Source: Selaginella moellendorffii (taxonomy: Eukaryota > Streptophyta > Lycopodiopsida > Selaginellales > Selaginellaceae). From it: a DNA stretch of 64,000 bases. Numbering within the stretch: the first letter of the stretch is position 1; each line of letters starts with the position of its first letter. Below the pieces are notes generated by a model. It worked only from the letters and a program-made list of their open reading frames with translations, made no database searches and was not told the DNA's origin. The stretch spans positions 1,656,272-1,720,271 of the forward strand of contig NW_003314283.1 in assembly GCF_000143415.4 (NCBI RefSeq). Reading direction: 5' to 3'. The translations under genes were made by a program, and so were the position numbers. This document shows, in pieces, positions 48,514 to 58,610 of the stretch.

Positions 48514-48719
48514 CATGAGGCCTCATGCCATCTTGATATACACACAGCTGCAGGCAAGTAAAAACATACATGAACAATATGCTAGCCATGAAATTGCAAG
48601 GGCCCAAGATGGCATGTGGCCTCATGCCATTTCTAAATGTGGTCCTAAGCCATTCCATGGTGAACATACCAGGAAGCACAAGTGCCGAATATCAAGAGGA
48701 AGCGGTAGCCACACCAAAG

Positions 48720-48870
48720 ACAGTGCCGCTCGCAACACCGCAACTACTCGTAGCACCGCTCGCAACACCGCAACTGCTCGTAGCGCCGCTCGCACAAACT
48801 GCCACTCGCATAAACTGCCGCTCGCAATGGCGCTCGCAATGCCGCAACCGCTCGTAGACGCATAAACCAC
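48720..48870. repeat. GC-rich minisatellite
   Basis: Units of the form CGCTCGCAACACCGCAACTG followed by CTCGTAG repeat several times with variation. It lies upstream of the transposase promoter side. Confidence 0.8.
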
Positions 48871-49653
48871 AGCTCACAACGCCGCTTACACAAGCAGCGC
48901 TCACTGCGCTCAGCGGAACCAAGAACACGGCGCACAAAAATGATAGACCTAGGAATGAGTTCGAGAATTCAAAAATAACACACGCTTGAACGTCACATCA
49001 AATCCTCTGACAAACCAGATCTTATGACTCCTCTGACAAATTTCAAACTGAGTAGCTTCTAGACTTTGCTATCGGAGGTTGAACTTTGTCACATCATGTC
49101 CTTGCCTCGATCCAGCTGTGCCATGTCAGTGATTCGAACTTTGCCATGCCATGTCAGCGATCCGCGCCAAGATTATTCGCCGTGTAAAGGAATAATTATG
49201 CTGTGTGTGTACGTCCATTTATGGCAATATAAGGCCACACGCCATTCAAAGAATAATGCTAGTCGAGCATTTTTTGGTGCATTTTTGGGTTCAAAATTGC
49301 ATGAGCCCACATACTATAAAGTTTACCTGTACCAAAAATAGAAACAGCTTTATTTACTTGGGAATTTAAGTGGTTGAGGCATTTTTAAACTTACAAACAC
49401 ATGCCCTACTTACATTCCTTTGGTTGCTTAAAATTCAAAAATATTATAAACCTTTCTTTTTGCATTTTCAATGTTTTCAATTATGGTTTTTGATTTTCGC
49501 AGGACCAGCCTAGTAATCTATTTGCATCCCATCATGTTTATAGCTAGCTTTCGTTTGTCCCCTTCGCTAGCCTGAGATACATCTGCTCGGCATCTGCCTC
49601 TTACAGCATTTGCCCAGAAAGGGCATCTTTCTTCACACAGCATTTGCCACATG

Positions 49654-49679
49654 TTTAGGGTTTAGGGTTTAGGGTTTAG
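49654..49679 (+). repeat. interstitial plant telomere repeat
   Basis: Three full TTTAGGG units and a fourth partial one. In plants short telomere-type boxes (AAACCCTAA) occur in promoters; here it lies in the divergent control region. Confidence 0.9.
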
Positions 49680-51263
49680 CAATTCAGTAGCTTGATAAAC
49701 ATGCAAATACAGAACTTGATGCAAAATCCTTTGATATGTCACAATGCCCCCAGGACCATAAACACATTTCAATAGAGAGGGTCCTTTCATTTCATAACTC
49801 CTTACGTAGATCTTGGTGAAACCAGAGTTAGTGAAGTTAGTTTCTTGTGATCCCGCATCTGATTGTGATGTCCCTTTGCAGTGTCGATGGAAAGGTCAAT
49901 GCACACCAAACTGTAAAATCTTGGAGCAAAATAACGGTCGGATCTATGGCAAATGCCCCTGAAACATTGTAAGGCTCGTGTGGTCTCATGTGGTGTCCGA
50001 TCGAGATGCTTCTTTGCAAGGTCATCAAGAAAGACATTGTATACCATTCTGTAAAATCTAGTTGCGATCTAACGGTTGGATCTCCAGAAAACTCAAAAAA
50101 ATCTCGCGCGTGTCAGAATATCCTAGGAATATATTCCTATGTGACCCTGAAAATGGCATGCGGCCCCACGCCATTCAAGAGATAACGCCAGATGACGCCG
50201 AGAATTTTTTGGTGCATTTTTTGGGTTCAAAATTGCATGAGCCCACACGCTATAAAGTTTATTTTTGCCAAATAGAGAAAAGTTTATCTGTGTCATGTGA
50301 GGTAGTTACAGTCCTTTGTGCTCGGCATCTGCCTCTTGCAGCATTTGCACTGAAAGGGAATTTTTCTCCATTCAGCATTTGGCCCTGAAAATAGCATGCG
50401 CCCACACGCCATTCAAGGAATAACGCCACAGGACGCTTGGATTTTTGGGTTTAAAATGTTTAGGGTTTTTTGGGTTTTTTCAAAATATTTTGGATCCAAC
50501 GTTTTTTGGGTTTCTTTGGTTCAAAATTGCATGAGCCCACACGCTATAATATTGATTTGAGAGAAAAATAGAAACAGATAGAATTTCTTTATTTAGCTGA
50601 ACATCTACCATTTTTGGAAATACAAGATGCTTTGGAATATCCAATCATGCATGGTATAAATATAGTGAGGGTATTAAATGATATCCCAATCATGATCTTT
50701 CTTTTGGATTTCGCGTGCATGCAGTCCGAGGAATGATGACGTTGCGAATTTCTTTTGGATTTTGCGTGCTTGCATGCGTGCGGCAATCCAGAAATTAATG
50801 GTGGCGCCCAAGTCCGAGGAATGATGACGTGGCGGGATTACCAACCGTTGTGACATTTCGCGCGTGTGAGGTTAGGTTTTGCATTTTGCTTCGTACTCGC
50901 GCTCGTGCTCCCACTCGCGATCACGCTCCCACTCGCGATCACGCTCACATTCGTGCTCATCTACCTTCTCTACAGGTTTCTCGTGTGCATCGGAATCCAC
51001 TCGCGCTTGCATCACACTCACGCTCGCATCGCGCTCGTGTGCATCGGCGTCCACTTCAAGACACACCCAGTTTGTAACTTCGCCGCCAACTCCGCCGCCC
51101 ACTCCGCCACCCACACGCAGCCCACTTGGCGTCCCGGGAGATTTCAGCGCCACTCTCCAACTGTTAAGTGGCAGAGTAGCCTTGCTGCTACGATCCGCTG
51201 CACACACAGTGCACATTCGCCAGCGAGTCCGGCCTCGATTGTCACGCCTCCATTCGGCTTCAA

Positions 51264-54200
51264 ATGGTAAGTCTTTTAGGCCAAGTAGAAAATGGCATGA
51301 GGCCACATGCCATTCAGTAGCAACATTGGCATGCACCGATTGGGCTCTCGAGTGCAGTCCGGTTACAGATGGCGTGTAGCCTCACGCCATCTTAGGATGC
51401 AGCCTCAAGACATCTGATGCAGTGGTGAATGGCGTGTGGCCTCACGTTATTTCCAGCTGCTAGCTTTTCATCTGTCAGCTCTAATTGTTATGCATTTCTA
51501 AACAGGCGAGGAATTGCGTTCTTCTTCCAGCCACTGTCAATGTGGATGCAGAGAAGGGGGAGGAGCTCACCAGTTGGACTTTCGGGATGGAAGGCGAGGA
51601 TCTGAGGCTGTACAACACAGATGGTGGGAGAAAAGAATGCATGGGGATCCTCATCCAAGTGACAGACACTCCATGCAGTTCCATGCAAGAATATGGACTG
51701 GCACTTGTGGTAGAGACAGCGTCCGCCTTCAAGATCCACCTTGCACATCCTAGCGGCTTCCTGGAGGGGGGCAGCGGCTATGAGGAATTCCTAGAGGGAG
51801 CTAGGGAGAGGTTGTCCAAGAGGCCCACAATTTCAAAGACGCTGCGGGTCTATGAAGATCACATGGAATCCACGGACCTCACCTACGGCGATGTTCAAAA
51901 ACTATATTCCAACATTGAGCCGTTGAGAGTGCCTCCAGTTCGCGAAGCGAAGGGGAAGGGGGTCGATCTGAAAACTACCCCGAAGCAGAAAAGGGTGGTC
52001 AAGCTCAAGCCGACGTCCGACTCTCTTGCTCCAAAAAAGAAGCTACTCGGTGATGCCATTGCCTCGGGTTCGAACACTACACCCACCAAAAAGAAGAGCC
52101 GCAAAGAGTAGAAAGAGCAAGAAGAGGCAGCAAAAATCGTCGCTGATAATAGTACTTGTTACTATTCCAACAAAGTATATACAATCGATGTGAGCCGTAT
52201 CGACATCCAAAGCAAATACAACCATAGGCTAGTATCTGATGAGTGGGTGGAGAAACTGAAGCAAAAGATGCTGGCAAGTCCAGTAACACCCGACATCGCA
52301 GACGTGATCCCCTACTACCGAACAATGAAGGGCGAGACGAGGTTTCCAGACTTGATCAATAGGAAGGTGTTGGACAATCAGAACATCTTGTTCTATGCCG
52401 TCTCCGGGCAGCATTCTAGCTTGGCGATGCAAGAGATAGTTGTGGATATTATGGTGGGCGAGGAAGTGAAGAAAGTCTTCAAGACAAGAGTTGTCTGCCT
52501 GATAAAAGGCAACTCGCCCCTCCGATCTATCATATCCATCTCCCACGCGCAGAATGTCAAGCAAGAAACGTGCTACAAATCGGGTCTGCACGAGACATTG
52601 GCACGAACACGGAAGCTCTGGGTTCAACTGAAGAAGCCACAAAAACCAGGACAAGGACGTGCACTAGCAACTAGCGCCTGGCAGGTAAGCCTCGTTGCAT
52701 GTGGCATAGCATGTGGCCTCACGCCATTTCCATTGCAGGAATTCTCGAGTCTTCTCTCGAAAACACTAGGGGTCAATGACACACTCAGCATCCATAACAT
52801 TCTACTCGCGACAAAAGTTGTTTTTGACAAATGGGTAGATGTGTTGAGGAGGTACCATGACGGGGAGTTGCTAAACTCAATGGGTGTGGAGGACGGCCGG
52901 AAGCCCAATGATTTGAAGCTCAATGCCTTGCGTTTCTCGCGGTCTCTAGACGACGACGACCTTCTGACAGTGGCTAATGCTCTTCTACGTGGTGAGGTAG
53001 TCTTCAACAAGACCAAAATGACTCCCGGCCATATTATGACATACGAGGACTTGTGCACGACTCTGAGAGCTCGTGCGCTATTGAAGGATTGGATCTTCGA
53101 GCAAGTGGCCGTGGAGAGGGTAAGCATCGACACCATGCAAGAGATGATGAAAGAGCTGGAGTTGTCAAATGAAGACATCGACGACTACGTGAAGGGGGCC
53201 CCCAAGTTCATCGATCTGCTGCAGGATGCCACGAAAAGTAAAGCTGAGAAGTTGGATCAGTATCCAAATTTCATTAAGACGGATGTCGACCACCGGCTTC
53301 AGAAATAGCTCGACCCCGCAGCAGAGGCCTATCGAGAACCTTACCGGGTATACGTGAATTCGGATGAGGATCAAAGGTGGAGGAGCATCGTTTCCCGCGG
53401 AGATGAGCAGGTCAAGAACATCTTTTGTGTGATGGACTTCACAAACGAGGAGATCACTTATGCAAACGAAGTCAGCTCCATCATTGACTTAATGGTGGGA
53501 CTTGCGGAGGTGGAATCTTCAGTCCACTATATGATCTACGACTCCGAATCCTATCACAAGTTCTGGAAGGCCTTGAATGAGGTGAAGGCTCGGTTGAAAG
53601 GCAAGGAGATGCAGGAGATCCATGGGATAATGGCTAAGAAGAAGATACCGATGAATGTCCGCATCTTCACACTCGCCCTTGTTATTGGTCCTGCAGCAGA
53701 GTGGGACTAGAGTGACTTCCCAGCTTCGTTCGACAAGGCCGATCGAATTGATCTAAGGGAGGTCAATTTACCCGTGCCTGAGGAACTGAAGACGGCTATG
53801 GAGCTTTCGAATCCAGAGAAAGCTCCAGGTGCAACATGGGAAATGCTCAGCTGGGTCTTCAACGCAATAGCACCTGCTTCCGACTCCAAGGGCAAATGCG
53901 TTGTCGAGTACAACTGCGGCGGACTATTCTTTCGAGCCGCACTACTCAAGGGTGTCCCGTGTGTTGCGGTGACAAACTCCATTGAAGAGATGACTTCAAT
54001 GAAGCATATAATTACAGTTGCCAAAGAAAAACAGTATCTTCTTTGCGAACCTGGTGAGTACGCACTTTAAGTTTAAATGTTATCTCACAAGCTCTGTATG
54101 CAGGAGCGTGGCCACCCCTAGATGCTGAAACGGCGTTAATAGCTACTGTTGGGCCGAGCTCACAACCTGCACAAGGTAAGGTCACGTGAGGCCTCACGCC

Positions 54201-55044
54201 ATTTTGATTATAGATCGTTGTGAATATTCAGACACGAGGACTGAAAAGCGCACTGGTAGCGCGTCGAAGAAGGACAAAAAGACAAGCAATAGGAAAAAAG
54301 GAGGTACAAATTATATTTGCAATGGCGTGTGGTCTCATGCCATTCCTTACAGGAGACACTTCTTCAAAGGCAAAACAGGCAAGCACCAGCCAAGCTCAAA
54401 CTGACAGTGGTCATAAAAAGCGAAAGCACGTTGGACAGTCGTCGGGATCAGAGGCGTTTGATTCGAAAAGGAAGAAGGGCAACGAAAAGATGATAGGTAA
54501 TGCCTCGCGGTCAACACCTCCTGACTCAGATTCCTATGGCGGACTCCCCTTCCTCAATCTCAATGGAGAGGTACAATGGATGAGGGATGCTTTTCAAGTC
54601 AGGGCCACGTTTTTCTCATCTCGTCGTCTTCGAAGGGTGCAAGAACGTGCAGAAACCATGTTAAGACAGTCAGGTGAGGATACGGTCCTAGGTCACACAC
54701 TAAAACAGGCTATGGATGTCTTGTATTTTCAGATGGAGACTCGGCCAGATGATTTTCCCAAGATGGTCCTGGAAGAACAAGCCATCCAGCCTGAGCAGCC
54801 TATGGAAGAAATGCAGGAGGGGGATGAGGAGCCAGAGAAAGATAATGAGCAGGAAGAGCAGAAGGACAAAGAGGAGGACAAAGAAGAGGAGGACGAAGAA
54901 GAGGAGGACGAAGAGGACCTGGATGGTCCTCACAATGGTGACGATCACAATAACGACGACGACGATGATGACGACGATGGCCAGCCTGAGGTGGCCAAAG
55001 AGCAGCGGAGGAAGGTCATACAAGACAAACCATCAGATAAATAA
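51264..55044 (+). CDS. transposon cargo protein with ParB-like region and acidic tail
   Basis: Six exons: ATG alone at the end of exon 1 (51264-51266), then 51506-52684, 52739-54053, 54104-54175, 54232-54303 and 54353-55044, with GT-AG introns of 239, 54, 50, 56 and 49 nt. The lengths add up to 1,111 codons including the stop. In-frame TAG codons occur at 52109, 53306 and 53708. The product starts MARNCVLLPATVNVD and has a basic linker (TPKQKRVVKLKPTSD). About residues 225-355 it has VYTIDVSRIDIQ, SDEWVEKLKQKM, YAVSGQHSSLAM and ISHAQNVKQE. These echo the ParB/sulfiredoxin fold (recognition helix region, GERR-like loop, following N/Q helix). Around 790-850, KGKCVVEYNCGGLFFRA vaguely recalls a methyltransferase motif. 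A very acidic Glu/Asp tail ends the protein. The ParB assignment is tentative. Confidence 0.65.
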
Positions 55045-55105
55045 TAGTACATCCATTCCTAACCTTTTACCATTTCTAACATTGTCCATGTAGGTCGCAA
55101 AGCAA

Positions 55106-56810
55106 ATGGTAAGTAGAGATTATTCAGTTGAATTAAGATACAAACTCTAGCCTTTAGTGTCAAGGAAGGATAGTGCCAAGCAAGGGTCGAAACGTATGTC
55201 CAATCCTTCAGAATCAGCAGTGCGCCCAAGTGATATCAGTCCTAGTTCCTCAATAGCAGTTGATGGTAAATACAGTATAGTCGATTCAATGTGCTAATAA
55301 GTTTGTTTTTAGTAGCCAGTAGGGAGGATACCATCTCAATCGAAGGGAGATATTTGGACATGCATAGGGATCCGCCAGTGGACTCTACTTGCCTGCAAGA
55401 GTCATCAGAGCTGGTGGAGGCTACTATCCATATCAACGCCAAGCAAGCTGACCACGCTCCACTTGATACTGCCCATACCACTGAGTCAATCTTGTCCACG
55501 TATCCAACTGACGGTGACCAGGCGCCATTGGACCCGCATGAGGCCGCCCTAGCTGCCGAGCCGGTCGTATCCTCATTTCCAACGGACTCAACGTGTGCCC
55601 AATCGTCTGACTACGCGCCATTGGAACCTCCCTACACTGCCCCTACTGCCTGTTCGGTCATGTCCACTTTGCCAACGGAGGCACCAGCTGAAATGGCGTG
55701 TGATCACACGCCATCGGAACCACCCCATGCCACTGTTGAGCCAGTTGTACCAGAGTCTACAGCTGAAATGGCATGTGCCCACACGCCATCGGATGCGATT
55801 GACCCCACATTGCAGAGGAGAGTATTTCCGCCCTTCACGTTTCCTCGACCAAAACCCTCTGAACGACCATCGGGAGCACCATTCGCTAATATTGTAGATG
55901 GTAAAATTGACTTGTACCATTTTTTATGCTGACGCATTTCATTTCAGAGTCACGGCGAAGGTACTGTATCGTTTTTGATCTGAACGGTGTCCTTTTCTCC
56001 CATGAGCATGGCTCGTCCTCGAATGTCACTGCACCCTCCAAAGCCTGCGGTCGCAAGTTGGTCAAAAGAGACAGATTCACATTAATCACACGGGAGAAAC
56101 TGCGGGATCTAATAATGACCATGCGACACTTAAAACAGAGGGTCGGGTTCAATTTGCAATTGGGAGTTTGGACATCTATGATGCGCCACAATGCATTAAC
56201 GTTGCTACAGATGATGCACGATCAGACGCGAGTAATATTACCATTTGACTTTCTCCTAACGCAAGAGGATTGCTTGACTATGGTCCATGTGAGGGGTAGC
56301 AAGCCCATCTTCGTCAAGCCAGAGGCTGTAGTGATGAACCGGACTGCTAGGTCAAGTGAAATCCTCATCATCGATGACTCACCGATTAAAACTGCAGCGA
56401 ACACGCACACATATGCAGTGCACCCCATCTCTTGCAGTATGGAAACTAGGGAGAAGAAACCGTATGTTCTGGGGGACCTTGCAGAACGGCTTGGAGCGAT
56501 GGTGATAGAGAACCGGCCAGTCCAGGAGGTGGCTGCAGAAATCAACCAAATGGCAGATGGAACGGTATATCAAAAGCCATTTGATCGGACAGACACCAGT
56601 CATCATTTATGGCATGTATATTGTCTAGCCAAGCACTATCCGCATCTCCATAATCTGCTCAACCGGATGGGTTCTTCGACCACTGACCATGAGCGTGGAC
56701 GTATTAGAGAAGAGATGGCATTACTATTGGGTTTAAATCCTGATAGTGTGGAGAGTGATGAAATTCCAAGATTATTGTATAGGCGTTGGAGGCAAAAAAT
56801 AACAGTCTGA
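55106..56810 (+). CDS. FCP1/NIF-type HAD phosphatase domain protein of the transposon
   Basis: Exons: ATG at 55106-55108 (again the last codon before an intron), 55151-55265, 55313-55900 and 55948-56810; introns are 42, 47 and 47 nt and the frame is continuous for 523 codons. The N-terminal half has degenerate repeats of about 30 residues (ADHAPLDTAHTTESI, DQAPLDPHEAALAAEP, DYAPLEPPYTAPTACS), and two palindromes are translated in it as MACDHTPS and MACAHTPS. The C-terminal half is an FCP1/NIF-like HAD domain: CIVFDLNGVLFSHEH (nucleophile Asp; the second Asp of DxDx is Asn, as in some plant members), LGVWTSMMRHNA, the Lys of PIFVKPEAV and EILIIDDSPIKTA. Relatives dephosphorylate the RNA polymerase II tail. 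It starts about 60 bp after the upstream gene ends. Confidence 0.8.
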
Positions 56811-57228
56811 GATGGCATGTATTTATTTAAAAATGTAACTTATTATGGCATGGGGTTCCATGCCATTGTATTAATATTAAAAGACAATTCTTTGAGAGGA
56901 TTTGCATTATACTAGAAGTGTTACAGCATGTTATTGGAAGTCTACGAAGTTGTTTTATTAATAAGGGGAAAGTAAAGATTGAATGGGGACTTGGGCTCCA
57001 CCTAGACTCGGAGCAACTGAGCCAATATTAAAAGGATGGAAAGAAATTGGACGACGATGACAAGGAGAAGAGAGAGGTGAAGTAGTGGTAGGGGGAGGAG
57101 AAGTGATTGAGTAGACATTTCCTTGTTTAAAATAAAATGGCATGTGCCTCAATGCAGTTGAATTTTGTTATATTTATATACTATATAAAGGTTTGGAAAC
57201 CTTATTTTACAAGTGGGATAATGACAAT
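56811..57228. other. right subterminal region of the transposon
   Basis: Non-coding; it holds the palindromes at 56844 and 57137 and a half-site at 56812. AAGTGGGA and TCCCACTT at 57211-57236 form an 8 bp hairpin overlapping the terminal repeat. Confidence 0.7.
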
Positions 57229-57252
57229 TCCCACTTTAACGAAATAGAGCTT
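57229..57252 (-). repeat. right terminal inverted repeat
   Basis: Exact reverse complement of 43466-43489, followed by the ACAA target duplication at 57253-57256. Confidence 0.9.
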
Positions 57253-58417
57253 ACAATGACTTGATCATCAATTAAGCAACACCATAAGCAATACTGTTGT
57301 AATTAATTCAAAGGTTTATATGAATATTAAGTGCCAACTCAATTCCACAAAATGCAACATAAATGCCACACCCCACTAATAAAGATTTACGACACTCAAC
57401 ACCACTAACTTTTGTTCACAACACAAACAAGCTTATACCACTCTCTATCTGACCAAACTCAAAACTAATCCAACACAAAGCTATTCAAGGAGCAATAGCA
57501 AAGTTCCTTGGAAAAGAATTGAGTATTATAACCTAAGTCTTTTAATAGCAAGCCTAGACAATATAGTTTAGCGTTTCACCACTATTCATCCCACAATTCA
57601 TTATTTGTATGACCATCATTTCCAACATGCATCAAAGTAACAACTTTTGATTGTATAATGTGAACACGAATAATGAGTTAACATCTCGTTGCAAATTATT
57701 TCTCCAAGAAGAGAAAATGATTTACATGTTTGATCCTTTGTCCCTGAGGACTTTCTTTTTGGTATTATCTTTAACTAAACCTTAAGTTTGTGTTTGCATT
57801 GCCTTTAGTCCAATTTAAGAAAAATTTATGAGAAAGCATAACAATGACTACTTGAACCAATAGACTAATCCCTATAGTCTTAGGTGATCAACTTATAATC
57901 ATGCCTAGGAAGGACCCACTAATATCATGCTAAATAGCTATAGACCAGTTTATTTGCCACTCATAGAAAATCTAGAGGAGGTTTACTTTCACCTATGGTA
58001 TATAGAACAACTTATAAGACCATTGGAACAACTCATGGAACCACTAGTAGGCTAATATTAATTCTGCCAACTCATAACATAACCTTGAGTTGCTAATGTG
58101 TTTCACTTACGAGCCTAAGTGTAAACTCATGCAAAATGGTATATGTTAAATTCATTTTATCAAATCAAAGTGTAACCTTGAGTTGCTAATATACCTCACT
58201 CACAAACCCAAGCACAAACTTGTGTAAATGGAACATCTCATTCCATCCTATGAGCCCAAGAGTAAGCTCACATAATATAGTACAAAAGGTAACCAAAATC
58301 CATACCTAAGAAACGAATGCAAACCCTTTGCACCCAAATGTGTACCCACTCAAACCATCATTTTCATCTTTGCATATGCAATGAAACTAGTTCCCCAATC
58401 TCATTGAATATTGAATA

Positions 58418-58610
58418 TGTAAGCTCATGAGTTTAGACTTCCTGGGAGGTCACCCAGCTCAATAGTATTCAAACCCAAGGACACTTAACCTTATATCCTA
58501 AGACCCTTAACTGATTGGAAAAGGGGGTGCACTCTTGTTCATGGGCTCTTTCCCTCTATATTTTAACCCCTATGGATTGTTTCTCGAGTTGTTCCCTTTA
58601 GCTACTTATA
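58418..58610 (-). mobile_element. Cassandra solo LTR
   Basis: A 193 bp LTR of the family found at 4.4-5.9 kb (5S-like segment TCCTGGGAGGTCACCCAGC in plus orientation). It is flanked by GAATA on both sides. The matching site in the left inverted-repeat arm (near 40641-40657) has no insertion. An extra TTGAATA precedes the left flank. Confidence 0.85.

Larger units (their letters stand above)
48161..51263. promoter_or_regulatory. 3.1 kb divergent control region of the transposon
   Basis: It separates the minus-strand transposase from the two plus-strand genes. It contains eleven palindrome copies, a 146 bp imperfect hairpin (48368-48513), a GC-rich minisatellite (48720-48870), TTTAGGG repeats (49654-49679), three related direct repeats (about 49243-49325, 50172-50262, 50408-50548, with the phrase GGGTTCAAAATTGCATGAGC in each), and a block of CACTCGCGATCACGCTCC repeats (50895-50965). 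Open frames here are low-complexity and not credible proteins. Confidence 0.6.
43692..57157. repeat. 31 interspersed copies of a 22 bp palindrome
   Basis: Consensus half-sites are ATGGCRTGWGG and CCYCAYGCCAT. Start positions: 43692, 44010, 44097, 44505 (partial), 44697, 44857, 45003, 46345, 46402, 48243, 48313, 48349, 48510, 48609, 49221, 49296, 50153, 50232, 50391, 50526, 51292, 51369, 51429, 52706, 54178, 54322, 55693, 55768, 56812 (half), 56844 and 57137. Copies at 48510 and 55693 are perfect palindromes. They lie in intergenic DNA, four introns (51267-51505, 52685-52738, 54176-54231, 54304-54352), transposase and phosphatase-gene exons, and at the transposase stop codon. Spacing is irregular, so this is no CRISPR-type array. 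Likely protein-binding sites; the binder is unknown. Confidence 0.9.
43466..57252. mobile_element. 13.8 kb DNA transposon with ParB-like and phosphatase cargo
   Basis: The element has perfect 24 bp terminal inverted repeats (43466-43489 and 57229-57252, starting AAGCTCTATTTCGTTAAAG) and a 4 bp ACAA target duplication. It encodes three long multi-exon genes: a DDE-type transposase-like protein on the minus strand (45024-48160) and, across a 3.1 kb control region, two plus-strand genes (51264-55044 and 55106-56810). About 31 copies of a 22 bp palindrome are confined to it. A 4 bp duplication is known from Sola transposons, but the transposase looks closer to the plant and invertebrate family with a GHTHEDVD motif, so the superfamily is left open. 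The genes carry TAG interruptions, so this copy is probably no longer fully active or uses readthrough. Confidence 0.9.

Noticed and set aside
50829..51379. Overlapping open frames in three phases upstream of the ParB-like gene
   Set aside because: They arise from CACTCGCGATC-type repeats, have low-complexity products and no conserved features. The splice model starting at the ATG 51264 explains the gene.
53780..54055. DNA methyltransferase domain after the ParB-like region
   Set aside because: Only a loose echo of motif I (VVEYNCGGL) is visible, and no DPPY-type catalytic motif was found; kept as a remark only.
54700..55023. Minus-strand Leu/Val/Ile-rich open frame
   Set aside because: It is the antisense of the Glu/Asp-rich tail of the plus-strand gene; hydrophobic composition follows from GAG/GAC codons read backwards.
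43692..57157. CRISPR-like array of palindromic repeats
   Set aside because: Spacing is irregular (tens to thousands of bases), copies lie in exons and introns, and the host is a plant; no spacer structure exists.
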